This document shows positions 42,188 to 51,108 of a DNA stretch of 64,000 nucleotides, piece after piece. Made by a program: the position numbers and the translations under genes. The notes under the pieces are model-generated. The model was not told where the DNA came from. It saw only the letters and a list, made by a program, of their open reading frames with translations, and searched no databases. Origin of the DNA: Linderina pennispora (lineage: Eukaryota > Kickxellomycota > Kickxellomycetes > Kickxellales > Kickxellaceae); contig NW_024468271.1 of assembly GCF_002104995.1 (NCBI RefSeq), positions 62,001 through 126,000 of the forward strand, read 5' to 3'. The stretch's first letter is position 1. Each line of letters starts with the position of its first letter.

Positions 42188-43057
42188 TTAAGAGTGATGG
42201 TCGCGGCGCTTCTTGTGCTTCTGCGAGCACTCCCTGCAGAACCACTGGCCTTTGGGCGGCGCCTTCAAGTCAACGCAGCCCAGATGGAACCACTCGATCT
42301 CGCAGTTCTCGTCGTCGCACGCCACCATCTCTCCATACGACACCTGCCTGCAGTAGCAGTACCGCGGCTCGTTCGGGTCAATCGGCATATCAGCAAACAC
42401 CTGTGCCGTGACCTTGCCGACACTCCTGGCCTTGTTGTCGTTGGCTGCGCTATTTTTCGCACTGCCGCTACCGCCGGCGCTGTTCCCGCGCCCGCCATTG
42501 CCGCGCCTGCCGCTGGGCGTGCTTGACTTTGTAGTTCCAGGCGGCGACGCCTCGCGGTTGTTGGTCCGGCGCTTCCTGGTCGTGGCCGCCGACTCGTCTG
42601 CATTCCGCCTATTGCTGGCTGCCTTGCGCTCCTTCTCGGCCCCCACCGGCTCCTCAACAGCCGTATTATCGGGCACCGCCATTGATGTCGCGCCCGGCCC
42701 CCAGGCATGCGCAATGCGTGGCGGCATTGTCAATTGGCGCTCTTCGAATTTCGTCAAATCGTCGTCGAGCTTGCGGATATGCTTGTCAACCAGGTCGTAG
42801 GTCTGCGTGGCCAGTGCCACTTTCTCCTCGCCGTGCTTGAGCACTGACGTGAAGAGCTGCACGAATGTCTTCAGGTACTCGGTATGCTGCGGGTCGTCCT
42901 TGGTGGGCGGATTTGAAATAAAGTCCGAAGTCGCCTTCTTCATTTGCTCCTGGATGTCTTGCGACAGCGCGTCGAGCTCGCGCATGAGCGTGAACTGCCG
43001 CTGAAGCTCCATCGGCAGCGCCTCGAGAGTGTCAAGGTATTCCTCAAGGTGAATCAT
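42188..43057 (-). CDS. ING-family chromatin protein with PHD finger
   Basis: The protein has 289 residues. The N-terminal ING domain (about 1-105) is coiled-coil: MIHLEEYLDTLEALPMELQR, then FTLMRELDALSQDIQ and TYDLVDKHIRKLDDDLTKFE. A basic, Ser/Gly-rich linker (RRNADESAATTRKRRTNN) follows. The C-terminal PHD (about 230-278) has the Cys4-His-Cys3 order in YCYCRQVSYGEMVACDD, NCEIEWFHLGCVDL and WFCRECSQ; the aromatic YC.CRQ...GEMVACD...EWFHLGCV pattern is the H3K4me3-reading type. Fungal relatives (Yng2, Png1, Pho23) are subunits of NuA4 acetyltransferase or Rpd3 deacetylase complexes. I cannot tell which; the short length favours Yng2/Png1. Frame intact. Confidence 0.93.
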   Translation of the reverse strand: MIHLEEYLDTLEALPMELQRQFTLMRELDALSQDIQEQMKKATSDFISNPPTKDDPQHTEYLKTFVQLFTSVLKHGEEKVALATQTYDLVDKHIRKLDDDLTKFEERQLTMPPRIAHAWGPGATSMAVPDNTAVEEPVGAEKERKAASNRRNADESAATTRKRRTNNREASPPGTTKSSTPSGRRGNGGRGNSAGGSGSAKNSAANDNKARSVGKVTAQVFADMPIDPNEPRYCYCRQVSYGEMVACDDENCEIEWFHLGCVDLKAPPKGQWFCRECSQKHKKRRDHHS

Positions 43058-43732
43058 TTGTAGGAGGGCAAAAGTAAAAGCGAAAGCGAAAGCGAAGTTT
43101 AAAAGAAAAAAATAACGCGCTTGACATGTGGCCTAGGCGGGGCAGTTATAAATGTGATATTTTCAATGGCCTACACTCAGTTATGGCGCCAATGCTGTTT
43201 TTCGTTCTACTGCCAGTGCATATCGAGCCCCATTCGCTATTCCATTGTTTGAAATATACGATATCGACAGGGCAAGAGATTGGACGACATGTGCCTATTG
43301 CCTCAGCTATCTCCTTTTGCAATGGTTGTTAACCCTAGGAAAGCAAGCAGAAATCTGTGGATAGCAAGGGCTCCAGAAGAGAATACACTGAAATCAGCAA
43401 CAACGCAGTCTTGCCAGCTTCTCCCGCAAAGAACAGCCAATGTGGTAGAGGTGCTGAGTATGTCCTTCAAGGAGATGTGTTACTGAAGCACTCAATGGCC
43501 CTCAAGCCATCACCAGCACCTGCCAGTTGCTACGCTCTGGTCCGCAACAGAGACCACAAATTGAATCTCAGAGCTGCTGATTCCTTGATCTAATCACTGC
43601 CACCAGCTATCTCGAACTGCTTTTAAAAAAAATGGGCTGGTTAGTTTACTCAAAACGCTCTCTCAGGCATTCTCCTTTCACGCTTTCTTGTCGCAATTCA
43701 CTCTCCTTGATTGGTTCACATTTTGGTTAGAA
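43058..43732. other. Divergent intergenic region between ING and uL10m genes
   Basis: About 675 bp. A purine repeat (AAAAGCGAAAGCGAAAGCGAAG, 43076-43097) lies just upstream of the ING start. The uL10m side is T/C-rich near 43660. Frames are short and motif-free. Confidence 0.5.
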
Positions 43733-44415
43733 ATGTTCTCGCTCGCACGCACTGCTTTCCGTATCAGAGCGCCGGTCCAGCGGACGATGGCCACAGCAGC
43801 GGTGTCGTCGCGGCTGGAGCGGTCGCGGCCGGCCAAGACACATACAGAGTACAAAAAGCCGTTCTCCGCGCGCAAGCAGTTCCTGTTTGGCGAGTACGAG
43901 GCTCATTTCGTGGACAGCCCGATCGGTGATCGTCCTGCAGCACCACAACCTGAGCGGATCAGAGCAGGCGGCGCAGCGGCGTGATCTGAAGCTGAACGCG
44001 CAGGGAGCGAAGCTGATGATTGTGCGGTCACGCATGGTTCAGGCTGTGCTGCGCGACACTGCGTACGCCAACCTCACGAGTCTGTTCTCGGGCCCGTCGG
44101 CAATTGTGTACTGGCAGAAGGACGCCATGGCTGAGGACTTCGATCCGGTGCTGGCGATGCGGCAGGCGATGGAGATTACGGGCCAGCAGCGCAAGATGGT
44201 GCTGATGGGCGCCAAGATCGATAAGCACGCTGCTGAACCCGGCGATGATGAAGGACTTTGTCAATATGCCAAACATCGACCAGTTGCGCGCCCAGATCAT
44301 CGGCGTTGTGCAGTCGCCGTCGCAGCAGCTGGCGTCGCTGCTCCAGCGCATCCCGCAGCGGCTTGCTGGTGTGCTGAAACAGCGGGCTGATGGCGAGTCC
44401 CAGGAGGCAAAGTAA
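43733..44415 (+). CDS. Mitochondrial ribosomal protein uL10m, frame-disrupted
   Basis: The N-terminus MFSLARTAFRIRAPVQRTMA is a basic, amphipathic mitochondrial presequence. The mature part continues through PFSARKQFLFGEYEAHF, then in a second frame IVLQHHNLSGSEQAAQRRDL, LNAQGAKLMIVRSRMVQAVL and LFSGPSAIVYW. A third frame gives MMKDFVNMPNIDQLRAQIIG and LASLLQRIPQRLAGVLKQRA to the stop at 44413-44415. These match the L10 fold: a strand-loop in which LxxxGxxLxVVxNxL occurs, then the LPS-type helix and the C-terminal helices. Two frame changes (near 43920 and 44230) break the reading frame with no room for introns. The protein should be essential, so I interpret them as assembly errors. Confidence 0.8.
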
Positions 44416-44477
44416 ACAAAATAGGTTCTTCTACAGTGTCGATTAAGCAAAACAAAATATGCTATGTGGTTTCTCTC

Positions 44478-45445
44478 TCAACGGGCCACCTCCATGACCA
44501 TGGTATCGATCGACTTGGCGAACCGATCGGGGCACTGGCTGGTGACGCCGTGTCCGGCGTTCTCGATCTGCTCAAAGCGGAACACGATCACGGCCGATCT
44601 TGTCAGCAATGTAGAACGAGTTGCTTGTGCGCACCATATGGTCCTTGGTCGCCGGTAAAGACCAGGATCTGCTTGTCAGGGAGCAGATTGCCCAGGTTCT
44701 CCAGGCCGCGCCGGCGACACATAGTGGCGGAGCACGGTGCCGACCTGACCAAAGAACGACCAAATTGACATTGGCTTCGTGTACTTGGCCCGGCGAATCC
44801 CTCGCTGGATGCAGAGGTCCATCATAGTTTTGCAATTGGTATCTTCAGGCGCGGGTGCCTTCAGGTACGATTCCGGATACAGCGTCCCACATATGACCTC
44901 GAAGCGCTCGAGCGGGTTGCTGATAAAGTTTGCCCTGACTGAATCGACGATCCCCCGTAGAGGCGGCACAGATAGACCGGCATTCGTCACTGCTAGGGTC
45001 AGCGTATTTACCATCTGGGGATAGTTGCTGGCGAACTCCAGCGCGACCATGCCGCCCATGCTGACACCCACGATGTTCACTCCCTTTTCCCATCCAAGCG
45101 TTTCCAGGAAGTTTCTTCAGGTCTGCAGCCAGCAGCGTTGTTGTAATGTTGAATGTAGTTTTGCCCTCGTCAGAGAATCCGCTACCTCGATGGTCGTAGA
45201 CAAGACACTGGTAATCATCCAGGTCCAGGAACTCTGCAACAACGTTCTCCCATACCTGCCGGTCTGCGCCCATGCCGTTAATGAACGCCACTTTCTTTGC
45301 CCCGGTTCCGAATATTTCGTAGTAGAGGTGCAGGGGTTTGTCGTCAGCAATATTGATATGGCCACGCTTTGACAGCGAGCTCCAGATGGGGCTGTCCTGG
45401 AGCCTCCTGCGGCATAGCTGTGTTTACTTCTGTCAGCGAGCCCAT
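44478..45445 (-). CDS. Alpha/beta hydrolase (copy A), frame-disrupted
   Basis: The ATG at 45445 (MGSLTEVNTAM) and the TGA at 44478-44480 bracket about 320 codons that change frame near 45395, 45115, 44710, 44655 and 44590. Joined by eye, the order is: beta strands with VAFINGMGADRQVWENVV (oxyanion strand), CLVYDHRGSGFSDEG, nucleophile elbow GVSMGGMVALEFASNYPQMV, cap region with ICGTLYPESYL, acid-loop FTGDQ, and catalytic His in ENAGHGVTSQCPDRF. It is clearly the same subfamily as the gene at 63353-64000 (both share GGMVALEFA-x-x-YPQMVNTL and LTLAVTNAGL-x-VPPLRG). Substrate unknown; thioesterase or esterase activity is possible. Catalytic residues survive, so either the gene is intact with many sequence errors or it decayed recently by indels only. 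Confidence 0.75.
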
Positions 45446-46292
45446 ACTACCTGTGCTGTTCTGCTGAACTAAAAAAGAATAGGGTAAAGGTGCAGAAAAG
45501 CGAAGCGGAAAAGAAAATACCTGTTGCCATGAGGCGTGAATGCAAAGCCGCTTAGGGTGCTTAGATGTCTATTGGCTCGCATCCAGTCTCGGTGATTGCG
45601 AAAAAAACACGTGGCTTCATATTAGCAAGGCTCCTTTTCTTAGGTGAACGATAGGGCAGAATACTCTGGAATCCAAAACAAAAGGCCTGACAATTATTTC
45701 CATTGGTATGAGGCAGGCAGGAGCTGCCATGCAGCAATATCTTCAATAGTCAGGGATAAAGGGTATCTGTCATGCTTCTAGGGTTGTCCCGTTGTACTCG
45801 ATGCGGCTTACTCACTGAGAGTGGCGCAGCTGTATCCAAGGCCATGCGTGGATTAGCTAAGGGCTCCGTGTGCGCACTCGGCGTTTGCTTAAATATCCTT
45901 CGCCGGCCACCTAACAGCGGGGATTCATTCAGGCTTTTCCAATAGATTTTCATGAACGTATAAGATTGGTTTTATCAGTACACACATAGTTTACTACTAG
46001 GAGAACACGCTACCCAGTATCTTTTCCCAGACATTTCGACTGAGGTCACATTAGGCACGAACCGTATTTATTTATTATTATTTGTGGACCAACATGAACG
46101 CCGGCAAAAGGAAGGGCACTGTCCTTGTAAAACAAGAGATGTATTCAAATACCAGTGCAAACTAGAACCCAAGCTTTTCAAGAACCCCTCAGAGCACCTG
46201 GCAGCTTGCCAGCGGCAGTGTTCGCGCACTAGAAAGGATAATGCGAATAACAAATAGACAGAGAGGATACCAATACAGTATCAGGAGCTGGA
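45446..46292. other. AT-rich intergenic region containing the left diverged repeat
   Basis: About 850 bp upstream of the hydrolase A gene. No credible gene is seen. The segment 45974-46104 resembles 47526-47650 (listed as a repeat). Confidence 0.5.
45974..46104 (+). repeat. Diverged direct repeat, left copy
   Basis: The segment beginning ATCAGTACACACATAG and ending TTTGTGGACCAACATGAACG aligns, with many substitutions and small indels, to 47526-47650 (ATCAGTACATACATGG ... TTTGTAGACCAGCATGAGTG). Shared islands include GAGAA-A-C-C, AGTAT, CAG-CAT, ACTGAG and GTATTTATTT. The two flank the hypothetical membrane-protein region. Confidence 0.6.
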
Positions 46293-47244
46293 ATGAGAGT
46301 CATAATGAGGAAGGGGATGCATAGAACGGAAATTAGAGGGGGTAGACCGAGGCATAGTGGATCTAGCAAACCAGGTATCCTGGTGGATCCGGACATAAGC
46401 CTGGAGTTGCTGATGGAGTCGTGCAAGCAGATAGCTCGCAAGCTTCGCAATGGAACACTGGAGCATCAGTCGCTGTTTCTCCAAGTTTGCATTGCTTCAT
46501 GCCAGGTGACACCACAGACTAGCAAAGACCTCGCCAGTCTACTCGTCCAGTGTCATTCTCACCATGGAGAGTGGTTTACCAATAAACAAGGCTTTATCAC
46601 CGATATCCGAATTCTCGTTAGAATATTCGGGAATCAAGCAAACCTGAAAACAAGCGGGGAATCGGCAACAAATGAGGACCGATTTTCCGGTTGTCATGTT
46701 TTCCTTGCCAAAACACCTTTCTGCCTCCCGCTCCTCATACTTGGTGCTTTTATGATGACCCTCTTCAGCGAGTCTGCGTTCACCATTGTCGACTTTGTCG
46801 CCCAGCGACTGATATATGTTAGCTGGATACCGATAGGTCGCTGTATTTCTAACCCTGAGTCTTTCCTCGGACAAGGAGCGACAGTTCGCCCGCCTGGCAA
46901 AGATTAGCCGCGCAGTCTACCCAGGGTTTATTGCACTTAATTTATCCTACTTTATTTTCCACCTGAAAGCAGGATATTCTTCGCTCTTGATTTTACCAGC
47001 TTACGTTATCGGTCCTTTTATATTCTTCATGAATCCAGTATTTTGGCTGGTTTACGGTGACGATGTTATTTCTCTGGATGTAAAGGAATATCGCTCTCGC
47101 CGAATGACTGTTGACGGAAAAAGTCAAAAACAAAGTCTTCCGCCATATCTGTTTCGGAGGTCTACACTTTATAGACGCATTTGCGACATTTGGCTTCGGT
47201 TGTTTGATTCAGATGTCACAAGCCAGTTAAAGACGAAGTTTTGA
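46293..47244 (+). CDS. Hypothetical membrane protein, frame-disrupted
   Basis: The first frame (46293-46907) gives a soluble helical part (ISLELLMESCKQIARKLRNG, EHQSLFLQVCIASCQVTP) and a hydrophobic stretch (CLPLLILGAFMMTLF). Near 46850 the protein-like signal moves to another frame (SSDKERQFARLAKISRAVYP). It continues through two hydrophobic segments (FIALNLSYFIFHL; LLILPAYVIGPFIFFMNPVF) to a stop at 47244. I do not recognise the family. The three hydrophobic segments suggest an organelle membrane protein. The single frame change, without splice sites, is either an indel or decay. AT-rich codon use matches the FAS block rather than the left half of the window. Confidence 0.45.
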
Positions 47245-47441
47245 CCGAGGGTGCCAATAGCTACGCTGTTAATGCAGGTTTTTTTGCTTGTCTAGTTGGC
47301 TTTGGCTTTGTGGTTTATACGAAAAACAAAAATACCCAGAAGCGCCTTGCAGAGGGATTTTCACCAGAAGGTAGCCTGGCCGAGACCAAGGCTGAGTTTG
47401 CAAGCGAGAAGGTACGCGATCAACTGTACAAGCAGGTCTGA
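47241..47441 (+). CDS. Short single-TM reading frame, possible 3' exon
   Basis: The frame reads TEGANSYAVNAGFFACLVG, a hydrophobic segment, then a basic and helical tail (KNKNTQKRLAEGF, ETKAEFASEKVRDQLYKQV). It has no ATG, only TTG, and abuts the stop of the preceding frame, so it may be the last exon of that gene or of a small membrane protein whose first exon I cannot place. Its composition is clearly protein-like. Confidence 0.35.
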   Translation: MTEGANSYAVNAGFFACLVGFGFVVYTKNKNTQKRLAEGFSPEGSLAETKAEFASEKVRDQLYKQV

Positions 47442-47905
47442 TTACGATATACTAGCGCTATCTTTCATTACCCTCTTTGGTGAACGTTGTTAGTCAATAC
47501 CAATGGTATACCATATCGTATGCGTATCAGTACATACATGGCTTTGCTACTTTGAGAATACCCTGCCTAGTATATCTCCAGGCATCTAAACTGAGATAAT
47601 TTATACACGCCGTTTATTCTCGTATTTATTTGTAGACCAGCATGAGTGGTGCTACAAGGGAGGATTCTGGTTCCATATATCCTCTATCTGGACATGTGAT
47701 AAGTCCAACCTTTATTCCAAGTGCTTTTTAAGCAGTGGTGATCTGCAAATACAGCGTGGTAATGTTTCGGACCTGGAATGTCATAGGAAAAGCGCATAAA
47801 TGATAGTTGCAACCTCAGGCTAATTATTAAATTTCGTGATCACTACAAGTCACGTTAACTTAATATGGCTGTCGACACAAGGCAAAACGCATATTTGCCA
47901 CCCTT
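47442..47905. other. Left flank of the intact Fanzor element
   Basis: About 460 bp of AT-rich DNA containing the right diverged repeat (47526-47650). No gene is seen. The bases immediately left of 47906 (GCCACCCTT) differ from those flanking copy 1, which supports 47906 as the element boundary. Confidence 0.5.
47526..47650 (+). repeat. Diverged direct repeat, right copy
   Basis: Partner of 45974-46104, same orientation, about 1.55 kb apart. The pair probably marks an old tandem duplication whose unit included the membrane-protein gene or its 3' region. Confidence 0.6.
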
Positions 47906-48102
47906 ATCTTTACCTATATATAAGATTGTATAGTCGAAAAAGTGTCCGACCGTCCGCTAGAAATTATTTAATTGGTTAAAAAAAACTCTTAAGCTTCAAC
48001 ACGGGTTTGAGTGACTTGCTCTGTAAACTCCTTTTGATCTTGTGCGGCATCTGACCTCATCGGTGAAACCAGGGTGACAAGTTGTTATTGTAGTGGTCAT
48101 AG

Positions 48103-48243
48103 GTCTCCACTGGATATCTCCATTGGTTCAGCACAAGAGCTGCTCTCATTGTCGGTCAGCCTGATAACTTCTATGGCGTCATCATGGTGGTCATCACCGG
48201 CTGCGCAACACTCTTAGGATATTTATTTATGAGCACCTATTGA
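48103..48243 (+). other. 46-codon open stretch with a membrane segment in the Fanzor 5' region
   Basis: Following an in-frame TAG, codons read HWFSTRAALIVGQPDNFYG and then GVIMVVITGCATLLGYLFM before TGA at 48241. The deleted copy keeps the same frame and stop (near 17671-17811) with a few amino-acid changes. It looks like the C-terminal transmembrane helix of a captured host gene, or chance. There is no ATG at its beginning. Confidence 0.25.
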
Positions 48244-48516
48244 ATGAGGCCATATAGCTCTTCTAGCGGTCATGCAATATTTGTGGGTTTATTTTATAAA
48301 TTAATTTGTCTTATGAACATGCGTAACCAGTAGTATTTGGGTCACAATGGACCCAGTCTGTATAGACTGATTCAAGAGACTGTATCAGTGCTAAGAGCCC
48401 CAAGAACCATGCAAGCCAGATCATTATTAATAAAAAGTTCTTAATGCTATGCATCTGCAATACAGCAAAACTGAACAGCATCATTTCTCTTCTTACTTGC
48501 CTATTGAATTTCTCAA

Positions 48517-51108
48517 ATGAATATTACCCGCAGCACTACTGTCATAAAGACATCACTTGGTGGTATTGGCTTCCGTGATTCTATGTTGCCCCGCCTAGAG
48601 CAATTTGTACACAGCGTCAATATCATCAAAGAGCATACATACATGCTTGCACGATGGATACTACTCCATCAGCTAGCTTACGATGATGCCTTTGACCCAG
48701 CAACATTTGTGAAAAAGGGTTTTTTTCGTTTTATTTATTTATTCATTTATCGCAACCTGAAGGCGAAGACTGTCATATCTGCCGAGGATTTCGTTAACCG
48801 GAAGGACAGGTCAGAACTGTCGAGCGCAGATTTCGGTGATGTAGTTAGATATCATATTTATGATTATCTATTACATAATGGCGATATCGAGCTACATGGC
48901 GTACGTGAAATGAATCAGGTAGCGACATACGTGGATACCGAGCTGATGACAGCATACAAGAACAACATTGTGTTGCACTATGGCACTTGCCTACAGCGGA
49001 TTCTGGCCAAATTGATTGATATTCGCAGCCGCAAAAACACACTGCACAGTACAATGGGCAATGTGTCCAAGGCTGAGTTCAATAATGCATGTCAAGTGTG
49101 TATCTATACACCCGCACAGAAGCTCCGCCAGGCAGTTGCCTCTAGACACCCTGATCTCAGTGTGCTCACCCCACCGATGCTTGCAATCTACAACAAGCTG
49201 GCACCAGTCCTTAATGCCTATGGTGCCAAGTACAGATTCGCCAAAGACAGCCGATACTATGATGCCAGGGTAAATCCACTTAAGCATCTGCGTGCATACA
49301 TTCGCCTATGCCAGCTTATCGAGAATGAGCAGCTTGGCAAGTCTCCCCCTCAATGCTTGCCTCTGCGGACATCATGGATCCCAGGCCATGTGCGTTTGGA
49401 CAAGCAAATAATCAAGCAGGTGTTTGTTTCGAAAACACGTGAGGAGGTTACCAAGATCAACGCAGCAAAGAGGGCAGCAACAGAGGCAAGGAAAGCAGCA
49501 GAAAAGGGCAAAAAATTGGCCAAGAAGGCTGCACACGAAGCAGCGAAGATGCCATCGGATGCAACAGAGGCCACTGCAGCAACTGCAGCAGTAGCGGCTG
49601 ATTCACTTGCTGCTGCATCGGCAGCAGCAGCAGACACTGTTGCAGCACTTAACAATGCATATGCATCAGCACCCCCAGTCTGTGCACACGACCCGGTCCA
49701 AGGGATCACACAACCTGTGTGGGATGTGTGGGGCCGGGTCGCAGATCTAACATCAAAGCCATTTAAGGCGCATGGTGATAGAAAATTCCACGGAATGGCG
49801 ACAACAGATGGTGTAACGATATGCATTCTGTTACAAGACAAGATATCCAAGGCTGATGGTGCAGTAGATGCTGATGCTGCGGGAGGCGATGCTGCGGGAG
49901 GCGATGCTGCGGGAGGCAATTCTGTGGGAGGCGATGCTACAGGCGATGTTGCAGGAGGTGATGCTGTGGGAGGCAGTACTATAGCTGACTGTCGCTATAT
50001 CCACCAGATCCCACAGCCAGAGCTGCAGAATCTGAAAGGCCGCTGTGTATTCATCGATCCAGGTCGGGGCGATTTGCTATACATGATGCACGAAAATAGC
50101 AGCAATGGAAAAGAGGGTGAAAAAATGCTCTACCGCTACACACGACAGCAGCGCAATAAGGAGCTCAAGCTGCGCCACTACGACAGGATTCATCAAGCTA
50201 CAAAGGATCAAGTCCCAGAAGATGCTGTCCGCAGAGCAGAGGCAGAGCTTTCCAAGCACTGCTGCCGGACCCTTAGCCCAGCAAAATTCCGTGCCTATGT
50301 TGCTGCCCGTGCATCTGTGCGGTGTATCCTAGCACCGTTTTATGCCAGCACGATGACAGCGCGAAGGTTACCAGAGCAGCATCACACTAAGTCAAACAAG
50401 CAGCACCAAAGGCGCTGGAAGGCCCATCCAGGTGTCAGTACCAGTCCCAAGGTGTACCCGCTTCACCGCAAGCTGCGCCTTGATTCATTCATGAACCAGG
50501 CCCGTGCAGACCACAGGCTTGCCGCAAAACTCCGGAGCAAGTTCGGTCCAGATCCAGTGCTAATCATGGGCAATTGGAGTGCGCCAATGGCCCGACACCA
50601 TGCGCCGATTCGTGGCAAGGGGTGGCGCGACAGGTTCAAGCACCATGGCTTTGAAGTCTATCTGATCGACGAATTCCGGACATCGTCGATGTGCCCGTTC
50701 TGCTGCGAAAAGTCGCTGCAGACATTCCGGCATGTTCCCAACCCGCGGCCCTACCAGAGATCGAAGAACCCAACTGTGAAGTGCCATGGCCTTCTCCGCT
50801 GTACAAGCGAGTCATGTAAGCGGGCCATGGCACAATACAGGCGAGCCTATTCGTCTCGGCTCTTGAACCGCGATCTCGCAGCAGTTCTAAACTTCAGACT
50901 CATTTTCCAGTCACTCTGTGGTTCAGGCAGTATTCCTGAACGGTTCCATCGCTTTACGGCCATTGCTGCTGATGCTTCTGGCACCACCCCTGCAACAAAG
51001 AGGTCGCGCAAGAGGCGTGCAGCAGCAGGCGGTTCTGTTGCCATCAGCAGCGAGCCAGCGCTGAAGCGCCTACGCAGAGCAGGCCATCAAGACAGGAGAT
51101 GTCCATGA
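48517..51108 (+). CDS. Fanzor RNA-guided nuclease (eukaryotic TnpB-like)
   Basis: An uninterrupted 863-residue protein. Residues 1-330 form a helical N-terminal region whose equivalent in Fanzor/TnpB contacts guide RNA and target. An Ala/Lys-rich linker (about 330-395) and a GGDA repeat (about 450-485) follow. The split RuvC domain is complete: RuvC-I CVFIDPGRGDLLYMM with D514, RuvC-II VYLIDEFRTSSMCPFC with E719, and RuvC-III LLNRDLAAVLNFR with D786. The zinc ribbon uses C726, C729, C762 and C767. Basic clusters at 828-834 (KRSRKRR) and 849-854 (LKRLRR) look like nuclear localisation signals. The ATG at 48517 follows an AT-rich leader and is shared with copy 1. Family knowledge predicts guide-RNA-directed double-strand DNA cleavage; activity here is inferred. 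The length is typical of Fanzor rather than bacterial TnpB (about 400 residues). Confidence 0.93.
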   Translation: MNITRSTTVIKTSLGGIGFRDSMLPRLEQFVHSVNIIKEHTYMLARWILLHQLAYDDAFDPATFVKKGFFRFIYLFIYRNLKAKTVISAEDFVNRKDRSELSSADFGDVVRYHIYDYLLHNGDIELHGVREMNQVATYVDTELMTAYKNNIVLHYGTCLQRILAKLIDIRSRKNTLHSTMGNVSKAEFNNACQVCIYTPAQKLRQAVASRHPDLSVLTPPMLAIYNKLAPVLNAYGAKYRFAKDSRYYDARVNPLKHLRAYIRLCQLIENEQLGKSPPQCLPLRTSWIPGHVRLDKQIIKQVFVSKTREEVTKINAAKRAATEARKAAEKGKKLAKKAAHEAAKMPSDATEATAATAAVAADSLAAASAAAADTVAALNNAYASAPPVCAHDPVQGITQPVWDVWGRVADLTSKPFKAHGDRKFHGMATTDGVTICILLQDKISKADGAVDADAAGGDAAGGDAAGGNSVGGDATGDVAGGDAVGGSTIADCRYIHQIPQPELQNLKGRCVFIDPGRGDLLYMMHENSSNGKEGEKMLYRYTRQQRNKELKLRHYDRIHQATKDQVPEDAVRRAEAELSKHCCRTLSPAKFRAYVAARASVRCILAPFYASTMTARRLPEQHHTKSNKQHQRRWKAHPGVSTSPKVYPLHRKLRLDSFMNQARADHRLAAKLRSKFGPDPVLIMGNWSAPMARHHAPIRGKGWRDRFKHHGFEVYLIDEFRTSSMCPFCCEKSLQTFRHVPNPRPYQRSKNPTVKCHGLLRCTSESCKRAMAQYRRAYSSRLLNRDLAAVLNFRLIFQSLCGSGSIPERFHRFTAIAADASGTTPATKRSRKRRAAAGGSVAISSEPALKRLRRAGHQDRRCP
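49876..49920 (+). repeat. 15-bp tandem repeat inside the Fanzor gene
   Basis: Three near-perfect copies of GCTGCGGGAGGCGAT, followed by degenerate ones to about 49980, encode AAGGD-type repeats between the N-terminal region and RuvC-I. In-frame and probably a flexible linker prone to slippage. Confidence 0.9.

Noticed and set aside
46539..46874. 111-codon minus-strand frame opposite the hypothetical membrane protein
   Set aside because: The plus strand gives hydrophobic segments and a continuing protein; the minus frame has no motif and ends abruptly.
49350..49919. 189-codon frame antisense to the Fanzor gene
   Set aside because: Ala/Ser-rich mirror of the Ala-rich linker; coding evidence is on the plus strand.
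49876..49980. CRISPR-like short repeat array
   Set aside because: The 15-bp units are contiguous, in frame and lack spacers; they encode a Gly/Ala/Asp linker.
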